Source of the DNA: Palauibacter sp965207805
GTDB lineage: Bacteria > Gemmatimonadota > Gemmatimonadetes > Palauibacterales > Palauibacteraceae
Direction of reading: 5' to 3'
Length of the DNA: 64,000 nt
Assembly (NCBI GenBank): GCA_965207805.1
Contig: OZ242312.1
Span: 3,658,001-3,722,000, forward strand
Within the stretch, counting starts at the first letter, position 1; every line of letters begins with the position of its first letter. This document shows, in pieces, positions 35,251-43,982 of the stretch. A program made the position numbers and the translations under genes. The notes under the pieces are model-generated. The model was given only the letters and a program-made list of their open reading frames with translations. It had not been told where the DNA came from and made no database searches.

Positions 35251-37272
35251 ATGTTGAAGAGAATCGGTAGGGCCGGACTTCGGGCGGGGGTCCTCGTCGC
35301 GCTCTGCGCGACCACGCTGTGGGCGGCCACGGCGATGGACGCGCCCGTCGCCGAGGCGGCGGCGCGGGGAGACCTGGAGTCCGTGCGAACGCTCCTCCGC
35401 GATGGGGCGGATGTGAACGCGGCCCAGGGCGACGGGATGACCGCGCTGCACTGGGCGGCCCTGCGGGGCGACGCGGAGATGGTGTCGGTTCTCGTCTACG
35501 CCGGGGCCAACGTCGCGTCGACCACACGCCTGGGCGCATACACGCCGCTCCACCTCGCGAGCCGGGACGGCCGGGCCGAGGCGGTCGCCCTCCTGCTCGA
35601 GGCCGGCAGCGACGCCAGCGCGGCGACCACGACCGGTGCCACGCCGCTCCACCTGGCGGCGGCGGGCGGGGACGTGCCGACCCTCACCGACCTGCTCGAG
35701 GCCGGGGTCGAGGTCGACGCGCGGGAGCGGGCCAACGGTCAGACGCCGCTCCACTTTGCCGCTGCGACCGGACGCCTGGAGGCGGTGCAGGCGCTGATCG
35801 CTGCCGGTGCGGACGTGTCGATTGCCTCAAGCGTGTTGGACTTCGTCGAGAAGGCACGCACGGACAGCGAAGCTCGAGGACGGCGGCGAGAGGTTCTCAC
35901 GGCAATTCGGAAGGCCGAAGCGGAAGCTCGCGGCGAGACCGTGGAGGTCGGGATCACCCGCACGGACACGCCGTCCGGCCAGGAGCCAACGCGGCGCGAG
36001 GCCGCCGACCGGGCGGATCGGGACCAGACGGGCACGGCCCCCGCGACGCAGGGCGCCGGCACGACGCCCGGCCAGGAACCCGCGGCCGCCGCACCGGAAG
36101 AGACGCCGGCGGACGAGCCCCCGCCGGGCCAGGGCGAGGATCCGCCCGAGGCCGTTGCGGATGCGGAGGAGGCTGAAGAAGCCGAGGAAGCCGAGGCCGA
36201 AGAGACTGACGCGGCCGAAGAGACTGAAGAGGCCGACGAAGCCGAAGAGCCGGCGGAGCCCGCGCCACGGCCGCTGAGCTACTCCGACATCGTCGGCAAG
36301 CAGGGCGGCATGACCGCGCTCCACTACGCGGTTCGCGAGGGCCACTTCGAGACGGTCAAGGCCCTTCTCGCGGCGGGCGCGGACGTCGATGGCCGCACCG
36401 AGGGGGATGAGAGCACGCCGCTCGTCGTCGCCACCGTGAACGGGCATTACGACCTCGCGGCCTGGCTGCTCGAGCAGGGCGCCGACCCGAACCTGGCCAG
36501 CGAGGACGGCGTGGCGCCCCTCTACGCGACGATCGCCAACCGCTGGGCCCCCAAGGCGCTGTACCCGCAGCCGACCGCCTTCCGCCAGCAGGAACTCGAC
36601 TACATGGAGCTGATGGAGATGCTCCTCGCGGCCGGTGCGGATCCGAACGCGCGCGTGAACACGCACATCTGGTATTCGGCGTACAACTTCGACCTGCTGG
36701 GCGTGAACTTCAGCGGCGCGACGCCCTTCTGGCGCGCCGCGAAGGCGCTCGACATCCCCGCCATGGAGATGCTCGTGGCCGCCGGCGCCGACCCGCACAT
36801 GCCGACGCGGAAGGCGCCTGAACGTCGCCGCCGTCGGCCCGCCGACGATGAGGAAGAGGAAGAGGATCCCAGCGGACTGCCGCCCGTCGAGGTCGGAGGC
36901 CCGGGCATCCCGCCGCTCGTCGCTGCCGCGGGCTACGGCTACGGGCGCTCACGCACGGGCAACCAGCACCGGCATCGGCCCGATGAATGGATGGCCACGG
37001 CCAGATATCTCGTCGAGGAACTCGGCGCGGACGTGAACGGGCGCGACTCCGATGGCTTCGGGGCGCTCCACTACGCCGCGGCGCGCGGCCACAACGAGCT
37101 GATCGAGTACCTCGTGGGCAAGGGCGCCGACCCGCTCATCGTGGCCCGCAGCGGCCAGACGACGGTCGACATGGCGAACGGCCCGATCCAGCGCGTGCAG
37201 CCGTTCTTCGAGACGATCGCCCTCCTCGAGGGCATGGGCGCGAAGAACAACCACAACTGCCTCAGCTGCTGA
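35251..37272 (+). CDS. Exported ankyrin-repeat protein with acidic linker
   Basis: The 673-residue protein has a signal peptide (residues 1-29). Four to five ankyrin repeats follow (GMTALHWAALRGDAEMV, YTPLHLASRDGRAEAV, TPLHLAAAGGDVPTL and TPLHFAAATGRLEAV). A long low-complexity linker of about 120 residues, Pro/Ala/Gln- then Glu/Ala-rich (residues 225-345), leads to a second ankyrin block with three or more units, ending in a DDEEEEEDP patch and two final repeats. The last residues are CLSC. Secreted ankyrin proteins mediate protein contacts; in this operon it may bind the DUF1552/DUF1592 pair. GGAGG lies 8 bases upstream. Ankyrin genes are also common in host-associated bacteria. Confidence 0.85.
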   Translation: MLKRIGRAGLRAGVLVALCATTLWAATAMDAPVAEAAARGDLESVRTLLRDGADVNAAQGDGMTALHWAALRGDAEMVSVLVYAGANVASTTRLGAYTPLHLASRDGRAEAVALLLEAGSDASAATTTGATPLHLAAAGGDVPTLTDLLEAGVEVDARERANGQTPLHFAAATGRLEAVQALIAAGADVSIASSVLDFVEKARTDSEARGRRREVLTAIRKAEAEARGETVEVGITRTDTPSGQEPTRREAADRADRDQTGTAPATQGAGTTPGQEPAAAAPEETPADEPPPGQGEDPPEAVADAEEAEEAEEAEAEETDAAEETEEADEAEEPAEPAPRPLSYSDIVGKQGGMTALHYAVREGHFETVKALLAAGADVDGRTEGDESTPLVVATVNGHYDLAAWLLEQGADPNLASEDGVAPLYATIANRWAPKALYPQPTAFRQQELDYMELMEMLLAAGADPNARVNTHIWYSAYNFDLLGVNFSGATPFWRAAKALDIPAMEMLVAAGADPHMPTRKAPERRRRRPADDEEEEEDPSGLPPVEVGGPGIPPLVAAAGYGYGRSRTGNQHRHRPDEWMATARYLVEELGADVNGRDSDGFGALHYAAARGHNELIEYLVGKGADPLIVARSGQTTVDMANGPIQRVQPFFETIALLEGMGAKNNHNCLSC

Positions 37273-37311
37273 CCGACAGGGGATCAGCTAGGTGGAATGA
37301 TCGACACGGGG

Positions 37312-37333
37312 GGACGTTCCTGCGGGAACGTCC
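37312..37333. terminator. Bidirectional terminator hairpin
   Basis: A perfect 9-bp stem (GGACGTTCC / GGAACGTCC) with a TGCG loop fills the gap between two convergent genes, the ankyrin operon and the GmrSD-like gene. TCACCTTTACC follows on the plus side. It is well placed to stop transcription from both sides. Confidence 0.7.
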
Positions 37334-37339
37334 TCACCT

Positions 37340-39100
37340 TTACCTCCCCAGCAACTCCCCTATCCGCACCTTCAACCTCTCCCTCCTCGCCTTATAGTAG
37401 GCCGGGAAGTCGGTCATTTCGTCGGGTAACGAATCGATCAAGTGATCCCGCAGATACGACCGTCTCTCGCTCTCCTGCGGGTATCTTTGCATGGCCCAAT
37501 CTCTTGGCATGAGCGCACGCTTCTCGTTGTTCTCGGGTCCGCGCAGCAGTTGAAGGTTGCCGAGCCGATTCGCTCGCTCGCGGAACGCCCCAAAGTCCCC
37601 ATCCTCGATCGTTCCATCGTGGATCGCTTGGCCTAGCGCCTCCCGGAGCTTCGGAATCGTGAATCGCGATGCAGGGAAGATGTGGTCTACATGGAACTGG
37701 TGCCCGGGGTCGAAGGGAAACATCAGTGAAAGAAGAGCGAAAGTTCGAGGATTCAGGTACTCGGCGTCCGCCAGTTCCTCGATCTCCTCATCCTCAAATA
37801 CCAGCGATCGACCCCTACGCGCCATCTCCTCGCGAAGTCCGACACCCGGGAATCTCTCACCATCACTCTCCTTAATCACCTGGCGGAGCGCTGTGAGCAA
37901 CGTATCTAGACCGCTGCCCCAAACCCCCGCCTTCAATAGACTCCGAATCAACCATTCTCGGATTGCTGTCCGGTCCGCGTCGAACCGGCTATGCGTCAAG
38001 AACGACTCACCTCGCTCGCTCCGGAAGAGATAGTATGCGATCGGCAAAATGGAATTGTGTGCCGTCAGGGTCGTGCCGTTAAATCCAAAGTCCGCAATTA
38101 GCCGGACGGTCAACGTAAGCGCAGCCTTTATAGCTTCCCACTGGTCTTCAAGCAGCGCCATATTCTCGCGATTGAAATTGTCCACTTTGAAGCCAACGCT
38201 CCCAATGTCGCTCAGCATGAGCCCCGCTTTGAGAACGAGATCTTTCGAGAACGAGAACTCCAATCCGATTCGATTGAGTGAATCGACCAAGTCGTGTATT
38301 TCCTCGCGAGCGTCATGTTTCTTCCACTGTGCCACAGCGATCGACAACAACAAATCTGAATGGGATAGTGGTGTCCCGCCGTCGTTCATACGAATAAAAA
38401 TCTGCACGACTTCATCCAACGTTTGCCTCGTCTCCTCGTAATAGGCAATGAGGTGCTCCTTGTGCACGATGCTGTGGAGCCTGTCCAACGTCGCGTAAGC
38501 TTGATCGACGAATTCCTGGTCTAGGCGTTCGTTTAGCCAACGGACCATCGCGGGGCCGTCACGCATTGACAACACATCGGCTACGCGAAACCAGCAGTCG
38601 GTCCCATCTCGCTGCGGCTCGGTGGATCTTCGGAAGGCGAAGCGGTATCGGAGACCTTCATCATCCTCGGCGTTAGCGTCCCACAGCAGATCCAGATGAA
38701 GGCGTCGTGTAGGGTAGGCATCGGGATTGTTCTTCCACTTACGAGGCAGCTTCCATGCCATGCTGCCCTGTAGACCGACGTTGAGAGCGGTAAGACGCTG
38801 TTGCCCATCAAGCACTGCCGTTAGGGGCCGGTTTTGCATCGGAGCTAAGACCGGACAGTGGGGGTTATTGCGTTCGTGATATTCCCGCACAAATCCGTAG
38901 AACACGAATTGATCGCTGTGCTCGGGCTCTACCTCCCAATACAAGAACGTCCCAAACGGAAAGCCCTGCATCAAGCTATCAAATAGTCGGTAGATCTGAT
39001 CAGGCTTCCACACGAACTCGCGCTGAATGGCCGGGAGGACTAGGTCGTGACGTTGGATCTGCTCTAGTGTCTTGGCGATGGTGTGCCCGGTCTGATACAT
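37340..39100 (-). CDS. GmrSD-like DUF262/HNH protein (stand-alone defence candidate)
   Basis: The 586-residue protein joins an N-terminal DUF262 (GmrS-like) domain to a C-terminal HNH (DUF1524/GmrD-like) nuclease. Visible are LPAIQREFVW at residue 22, DGQQR at 98-102 (the nucleotide-binding signature of the family), IFIRMNDGGTPLS near 235, and HVDHIFP at 470-476 with NLQLLRGPENNEKRALMP downstream, giving the HNH His and Asn. Single-chain GmrSD proteins are type IV restriction enzymes that cut modified DNA. Base composition is clearly lower in GC than the flanking genes, so it was probably acquired. No methylase or other defence gene is adjacent. Confidence 0.85.
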   Translation of the reverse strand: MYQTGHTIAKTLEQIQRHDLVLPAIQREFVWKPDQIYRLFDSLMQGFPFGTFLYWEVEPEHSDQFVFYGFVREYHERNNPHCPVLAPMQNRPLTAVLDGQQRLTALNVGLQGSMAWKLPRKWKNNPDAYPTRRLHLDLLWDANAEDDEGLRYRFAFRRSTEPQRDGTDCWFRVADVLSMRDGPAMVRWLNERLDQEFVDQAYATLDRLHSIVHKEHLIAYYEETRQTLDEVVQIFIRMNDGGTPLSHSDLLLSIAVAQWKKHDAREEIHDLVDSLNRIGLEFSFSKDLVLKAGLMLSDIGSVGFKVDNFNRENMALLEDQWEAIKAALTLTVRLIADFGFNGTTLTAHNSILPIAYYLFRSERGESFLTHSRFDADRTAIREWLIRSLLKAGVWGSGLDTLLTALRQVIKESDGERFPGVGLREEMARRGRSLVFEDEEIEELADAEYLNPRTFALLSLMFPFDPGHQFHVDHIFPASRFTIPKLREALGQAIHDGTIEDGDFGAFRERANRLGNLQLLRGPENNEKRALMPRDWAMQRYPQESERRSYLRDHLIDSLPDEMTDFPAYYKARRERLKVRIGELLGR

Positions 39101-39187
39101 GTTGTCTCTCGGTGACGTGTAAGTGAATCAGCGACTGTTAGCGGGTAGTAGCTGAAGTACAAATGCTAGTGGCCCGAAATCTGGAGA

Positions 39188-39586
39188 TCAATGGTCGAGG
39201 CGCTGGGAGACGGAGATCGGGTAGCCGTCGGGGTCGCGGAGGGTGAACTCGATGGAGCGGGCGTTCGGGTTCACGTGCGGCTCGTCGAGGCAGTCGGCCC
39301 CCATGGCGCGGGCCCGTTCGAACACGGCCTGGGCGTCCTCCGTGTAGAAGTAGAGCAGGACGCCGCGGCCCGGCATCCCCTCCTCCGGATCGGTCATCCC
39401 GGGATGGGCCTTGAACTCGCGATGGTGCAGCATCAGTTCGATGGTCCCGTCGGGCGCCAGGAGCCGTTCGAAGTGATGACCCCCGCGACCGCTCACGAAG
39501 CCGAGGAGTTCGACGTACCAGGCTGAACTCGCCGCCACGTCCCGCACGACGAGCATGGGCGTGAGGCCCTGACCCGTCATGACCAT
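39188..39586 (-). CDS. VOC (glyoxalase/bleomycin resistance) family protein
   Basis: The 132-residue protein is a single vicinal-oxygen-chelate domain: TPMLVVRDVAASSAWYVELLGF at the start, given here as DVAASSAWYVELLGF, and a C-terminal EFTLRDPDGYPISVSQR, the usual metal Glu/His strand. Such proteins bind a divalent metal and isomerise or cleave small substrates, or bind drugs. No signal peptide. It is the last gene, 43 bases downstream, of a minus-strand set beginning with the variant creatininase. Function cannot be narrowed further. Confidence 0.82.
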   Translation of the reverse strand: MVMTGQGLTPMLVVRDVAASSAWYVELLGFVSGRGGHHFERLLAPDGTIELMLHHREFKAHPGMTDPEEGMPGRGVLLYFYTEDAQAVFERARAMGADCLDEPHVNPNARSIEFTLRDPDGYPISVSQRLDH

Positions 39587-39629
39587 CGGCTCGGACCTTC
39601 GGCGCTCGCTTCCGGGTTCCGGCTGACGA

Positions 39630-41027
39630 CTAGTGGTTCGAGCTGTTCGTCTGAGCCTCCGCGGCCCGCCTCGCCTCCTCGCGGGCGGCGACGAGCGCCT
39701 CGAACTCCACGGGATCGAGATAGGTCACGTCGACCCACAGGTGCGCCATCTCGTCCACCGTCCGGTCCCCATAGTCGACCCACTGCTCGTGGTCGGGGTT
39801 GTTCGGGTTCTCGGCCGTATTGTCGTGCCAGGCCGTGATGACGAGCGTGGTCCCCGCCGGAAGCAGCGGGGCGGCATCTTCCTCGTAGATGTAGTTGATG
39901 TGCCAGTTCCACTGGAAGTTGTCGACCTGGTTGATCAACTCCTTGCGGCCATCGGGGTAGATCGCCTCGAGCGACATCGCCTTGCCCCGCATGTGCATGT
40001 GCGGCTGGAAGTTCTCCAGGCGGGCGGGCCAGCGCAGCGTGTGGAAGTCCTGCGTGACCGCGATCTCGCCCGGCGGGATGTCGAGGCCCGTCCGGCCCGT
40101 GGCGTTGTAGAACATGAGCCGTGTGCGGTTCCGCGGCTCCTCGCCCTTCGGATAGAACCAGACGCCGAGTTCGACGTAGCTGTCCTCGACGAGCTTGCCC
40201 ATGGCATGGAGGTGGACCTCCCAGCGGATCCGCGAGCCCGGGAGCATGATCTTGCCCGCGCCTTCGGCGAAGATCTCGCCCTCCTTGCCCACGGCCCACT
40301 CCATGAAGAGGTCCGGACCGCCCATCGCGCCCCCGCGGGTGCTCGCCTCGACGATTTCGGCGCTCATGGGGCTCTCCTCCTCGTCCTGCTGGAGGAAGGC
40401 GAGCACGTGGTGCGTGATCGTGCGCGCGTCCTTGCCGGCCGGCTTGATCTCGATCGCCTTCACCCAGCGGGGCTCCGTGATGCCGGTCGGCGTGACGGGC
40501 CGCCACCACTTGTCCATCGTCTCGGCTTCGAGCGTGTAGGGTTCGGAGGCGACGACGAGGTCGGGTTCCCCGAACTCATCGAGGAGGCGCCATTCGTTCG
40601 GATCGGGGAACTCGGCGGGCGGCGGCAGATCCGCGCGATCGCCTTCCACCCGGCCGCCGTCGATCCACGCGACGATCGTCTCGATCTCTTCGTTCGACAG
40701 GCTGCGGTCGTTCCTGAACTCCTGGATCCCGACCGTGGGATCGAGGTGCCAGGGCGGCATGACGCGGTTCGAGACCTTCTCGCGGATGCTCGCGGCCCAG
40801 CGGTAGGCGTCCCGGTAGGTGAGGAGCGACATGGGGGCGATGGAGCCTTCCTGGTGACACTCCTGGCAGTTCGCCTGCAGGATCGGCGCCACGTCCCGAT
40901 TGAAGGTCACCTCCCCGGCCCCGTTCTCCTGCGCCTGCGCCGGCCCCGCGGCGCTCAGAACGCCGAGTGCCGCGCATACCGCGATGGCCGCTCGCTTCAG
41001 GGAAGTCGGATCGAACTGTCTCATCAT
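39630..41027 (-). CDS. Exported cytochrome c with type II copper monooxygenase-like domain
   Basis: The 465-residue protein has a signal peptide ending at AQAQ (about residue 33) and a heme c motif CQECH in the first 60 residues. The middle and end resemble the PHM/DBM ascorbate-dependent copper fold: ITHHVLAF (CuM/CuH His pair), HLHAMGK, PHMHMRGK (HxH) and TAWHDNT. This suggests a periplasmic copper enzyme fed by its own heme. The natural substrate is unknown; related proteins in Acidobacteria and Planctomycetes are annotated only as c-type cytochrome. GAGGAG precedes the ATG. It lies 31 bases downstream of the Ig-like protein. Confidence 0.82.
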   Translation of the reverse strand: MMRQFDPTSLKRAAIAVCAALGVLSAAGPAQAQENGAGEVTFNRDVAPILQANCQECHQEGSIAPMSLLTYRDAYRWAASIREKVSNRVMPPWHLDPTVGIQEFRNDRSLSNEEIETIVAWIDGGRVEGDRADLPPPAEFPDPNEWRLLDEFGEPDLVVASEPYTLEAETMDKWWRPVTPTGITEPRWVKAIEIKPAGKDARTITHHVLAFLQQDEEESPMSAEIVEASTRGGAMGGPDLFMEWAVGKEGEIFAEGAGKIMLPGSRIRWEVHLHAMGKLVEDSYVELGVWFYPKGEEPRNRTRLMFYNATGRTGLDIPPGEIAVTQDFHTLRWPARLENFQPHMHMRGKAMSLEAIYPDGRKELINQVDNFQWNWHINYIYEEDAAPLLPAGTTLVITAWHDNTAENPNNPDHEQWVDYGDRTVDEMAHLWVDVTYLDPVEFEALVAAREEARRAAEAQTNSSNH

Positions 41028-41058
41028 CGGTCTCCTCGAACCTCGTCGAATCCGCAGG

Positions 41059-41901
41059 TCACGGGCTTACGGTGACCCGCACGAACCCGTTCGTCCAGCA
41101 ACATTGCGCGTGGCCGGCGGCGGAGACGCCGGAACCGTCATTCGCGCGCACGCGCAGGATGTAGTCGCCCGGCTCACTGAAGGTGACCGGAGTCGCGGCT
41201 TCGGCTCCACTGGCCGGAACGCGGGCGGTCGGCTCGCCGAACGTCACGTCGCCCGGCCCCCGGTGCTTGAACCACGTGAGGTTGACCGGCGAGCCGTCCC
41301 GGCTCCCCGCCACGAAATGGCTCCGACCCACGCCGTCGTCCCGGACGTGGACGCTCACGTCGAGCGGTTCTCCGACCCGGGCCGTGAGAGGGTCTCCCCA
41401 GGCGCCCGCCGGCCCCGCGCCTTCCTCGCCCGCTCCGAAGCGGAGGACGGGGGGCGTGTTCCCGTCGCCGGCTTCACCCTTGAGCGCGTCGATCTGCCAG
41501 TCCCGGTGCAGGTGACCCGGGACGCGGAGCGTCTGGCCGCGCATTCTCAGGGTCCAGTAGACCTTCCCCTCGCCGAAATCCGCCGGGACCCGGACGACGA
41601 ACACGCCGTAGTGGCGCCGCGGAGCGAACGAGGTGGGCTGGGCTCCGTGAAACTCCGACGGCTCGATCGTGTTGTCCGGCCCCAGCGGGACCTCGATGGT
41701 CTCCCCGAAGTTGCGGTTGAAGTAGCCGAACGAGAGCGACAGCGTGCCGTCCGCGTTCGGGTACCAGCCCTCGAAGGCGGGCGTCACGGTCTGCCCCCGT
41801 CCGCTGGGGTTGCCGAGGGGGATCTGGCCCGCGAGCGGCACCGTCTCGGCGCACAGCGCCGCCCCGACCGCGGCAGTCGCCAGGATTCGGGCAGGTCTCA
41901 T
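41059..41901 (-). CDS. Exported Ig-like hypothetical protein
   Basis: I do not recognise a named family. The 280-residue product has a signal peptide (residues 1-25, ending at AGQ) and a beta-rich body. Residues about 40-115 look like one sandwich (FGYFNRNFGETIEVPLG), and the C-terminal half like a PKD/Ig domain (TFSEPGDYILRVRANDGS). Near the end, HAQCCWTNGF contains adjacent cysteines. Its ATG overlaps the stop of the upstream creatininase (ATGA), so it is translationally coupled. It probably works with the copper/heme protein that follows, but this is inferred from the operon only. Confidence 0.65.
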   Translation of the reverse strand: MRPARILATAAVGAALCAETVPLAGQIPLGNPSGRGQTVTPAFEGWYPNADGTLSLSFGYFNRNFGETIEVPLGPDNTIEPSEFHGAQPTSFAPRRHYGVFVVRVPADFGEGKVYWTLRMRGQTLRVPGHLHRDWQIDALKGEAGDGNTPPVLRFGAGEEGAGPAGAWGDPLTARVGEPLDVSVHVRDDGVGRSHFVAGSRDGSPVNLTWFKHRGPGDVTFGEPTARVPASGAEAATPVTFSEPGDYILRVRANDGSGVSAAGHAQCCWTNGFVRVTVSP

Positions 41902-42812
41902 CGCCCCGCTTCCGCCATGCTCGCCTCGATCGAGGCCCGGATCGCCTTCACCGTCTCATCCACACGGAATTGGAGCAGCTTCCGGCCGGTGGCGATCGCC
42001 TCCTCCTTCGGGGCGATGGAGACGCCGTTGATGCTGGCACGGCCCGCCGCCACGCGCTCGTCGTAGCGCACCATCGTCGGATCCTCGACCATCATGATCG
42101 CGGTGATGACGAAGTCGTCGTGGATCCCCTCCGGATCCGTCTCGAAAATGCCGAGTTCGTCGTTCATCCACTGGTGGACGTCGCGGTAGCGGTAGAACTC
42201 GGGGATGAAGTGCGCCTGCGCGTCGTACCAGCGCTCATTCAGGCGGGCGGCGACCGCCTCCATGCCCGACTGGTTCCCGCCGCTGTCGCCGAAGAGGATG
42301 ATGTGCTCGAACCCGTGCGCCTTGAGGCTGGAGGCCACGTCATCGAGCACCGCCTCGAACGTCTCCTGCCGGAGGCTGATCGTGCCCGGATACCGCATGT
42401 GCCCGGACGGCTCGTCGATGTCGCCCTCGGGGACGAGCTTGACGATCGGCGCGCAGAGCGCGTTCCCGAGTTCGCGGGCCACGCCTTCGCAGGCGCCCCG
42501 CAGCACGTAGTTGTGCTTGCCCGTGGCGAGGTACGGTCCGTTCTGCTCGATGCCGCCCGTCGTGATGATCGCCGTGGTCTTCCCGGCCGCCATCGCGTCC
42601 CGGACCTCCATCCACGTCATCTCCTCGATCCACACCGTGTCGAACGCCTCGATCGGACGCTCGGATACGAGTTCCTCCTGCACCTGGCGCTCGCGTTCCG
42701 CGGCCATTCTCGCGCGCTCTTCGGGCGTCATGTTCCGCTGTTGCCCGACCAGCGTCGAGACGGAGACCGCGAACAGCGCGGGCAAGAGGAGGATCGATTG
42801 GACTTTTCTCAT
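41898..42812 (-). CDS. Exported creatininase-family protein with altered metal site
   Basis: The 304-residue protein has a signal peptide (LLLPALFAVSVSTLVGQ). The first metal motif reads IEQNGPYLATGKHNY where classic family members read EQHGPHLPxxxD, so the usual His is Asn and the Asp position carries Lys-His. The later SGGNQSGMEAV corresponds to the GNGGN-like segment. Similar EQNG...GKHN forms occur in other exported creatininase-like proteins, so it may be a stable subfamily with a changed metal. Start 42812 fits the signal peptide, with GAGG 7 bases upstream. It heads the operon with the Ig-like, copper/heme and VOC genes. Confidence 0.8.
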   Translation of the reverse strand: MRKVQSILLLPALFAVSVSTLVGQQRNMTPEERARMAAERERQVQEELVSERPIEAFDTVWIEEMTWMEVRDAMAAGKTTAIITTGGIEQNGPYLATGKHNYVLRGACEGVARELGNALCAPIVKLVPEGDIDEPSGHMRYPGTISLRQETFEAVLDDVASSLKAHGFEHIILFGDSGGNQSGMEAVAARLNERWYDAQAHFIPEFYRYRDVHQWMNDELGIFETDPEGIHDDFVITAIMMVEDPTMVRYDERVAAGRASINGVSIAPKEEAIATGRKLLQFRVDETVKAIRASIEASMAEAGR

Positions 42813-42965
42813 GGGACACCTCGTTTCCGCAGCATGGAAGACCGACCACAACTCCCAACGCTAGCACGTCCCTTCCTACCCGGACCAGTCCGGCCGGGTC
42901 TGGCGGTCGTCACCCTCGGCAGGAGAAGATTCGGGTCGGGTTCTCTCGTTTACGGAGGCTTGAAG

Positions 42966-43982
42966 ATGGATCGGAGGTTCTTCCCCCTGGTTTCCTGGTT
43001 CGCTCTTCCACTTCTCGTCGGCTGCGCGGCGCCCGACGACACCTCATCGGACGCGGTGACGAACGCAGCCGATTCCGGCGCCGTCGACGCTACTGCGGCA
43101 GGGCCGGCGACATCGGATCCCTACGCGCACGGCTTCACGGACGCGGACTATCCGAGGGTGATCGAGGTCGCGGAGGATGTCTACGCGTACGAGCAGATCC
43201 ACCGGACGGGGGGTGAGGTCATCACGACGGTGAGCCTCATCGTCATCACGCCGGAAGGGGTGCTCGTCGCCGACGGGCAGGAGAACCCCGAAGAGACGCA
43301 GCGGCTCGTCGACACGGTTGCGGGCATGACGGACCGGCCGATCACGCATGTCGTCGTCGCCTCGGACCACGGGGACCACACGGGCGGCAACTCGGCCTTC
43401 CCCCAGGGCGCGCGCTTCTTCGCGCACCCGACTTCGGCCGCGCTTCTGGAGGCAACCGCGTTGAACTTCAACCCACCCGAAGACGCACCGCCGGTCATCG
43501 TCCCGACGGAGATCGTGGGCGACGATACGGTGCTCGAACTCGGCGGACGGGAGATCCAACTCCTGCACCTGGGCCGCGCCCACACCGGCGGGGACCTCGT
43601 CGTGTACGTGCCCGACGGCAAGGTGCTGTTCATGAGCGAGACGTACCTGAAGCACATCTTCCCGGCCATGCGCTCGGCGTATCCCTCGGAGTGGGTGGCG
43701 ATGCTGGGCCGGGCGATCGAGATGGACGTGGACGTGTACGTGCCGGGACATGGGGTGATGGAGGCGCCTGCCGTCCTCGAGGCGGAGCTTGTGTCGTTCC
43801 GGGACGCGGTGCGGGCCGTCGTGGAGGAGGCGACGCGGCTTCACGGCGACGGGCTGAGCGCCGAAGAGGCGGCGGAGGCGGTCTCGTTCGGCGACATCGA
43901 GGAATGGTCGCTGCGCGACAGCCAGAAGCTGCGCGCCATCCGGCGCGTGTACATGGAACTGAACGGAGAGCTGCCGGGATGA
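42966..43982 (+). CDS. Metallo-beta-lactamase-fold lipoprotein with incomplete zinc motif
   Basis: The 338-residue protein has a lipobox LLVGC with lipid Cys at residue 20 and an Ala/Ser/Thr linker, then an MBL domain. The canonical HxHxDH reads SDHGDHTGG, so the first His is Ser; GRAHTGG and VPGHG are kept; the bridging Asp position reads FMSE instead of FMGD. Zinc binding may thus be single or altered. MBL-fold lipoproteins of this kind hydrolyse lactones, phosphates or thioesters, or are inactive binders; beta-lactamase activity is not supported. GGAGG lies upstream. Its stop overlaps the start of the next gene, ATGA. Confidence 0.82.
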   Translation: MDRRFFPLVSWFALPLLVGCAAPDDTSSDAVTNAADSGAVDATAAGPATSDPYAHGFTDADYPRVIEVAEDVYAYEQIHRTGGEVITTVSLIVITPEGVLVADGQENPEETQRLVDTVAGMTDRPITHVVVASDHGDHTGGNSAFPQGARFFAHPTSAALLEATALNFNPPEDAPPVIVPTEIVGDDTVLELGGREIQLLHLGRAHTGGDLVVYVPDGKVLFMSETYLKHIFPAMRSAYPSEWVAMLGRAIEMDVDVYVPGHGVMEAPAVLEAELVSFRDAVRAVVEEATRLHGDGLSAEEAAEAVSFGDIEEWSLRDSQKLRAIRRVYMELNGELPG

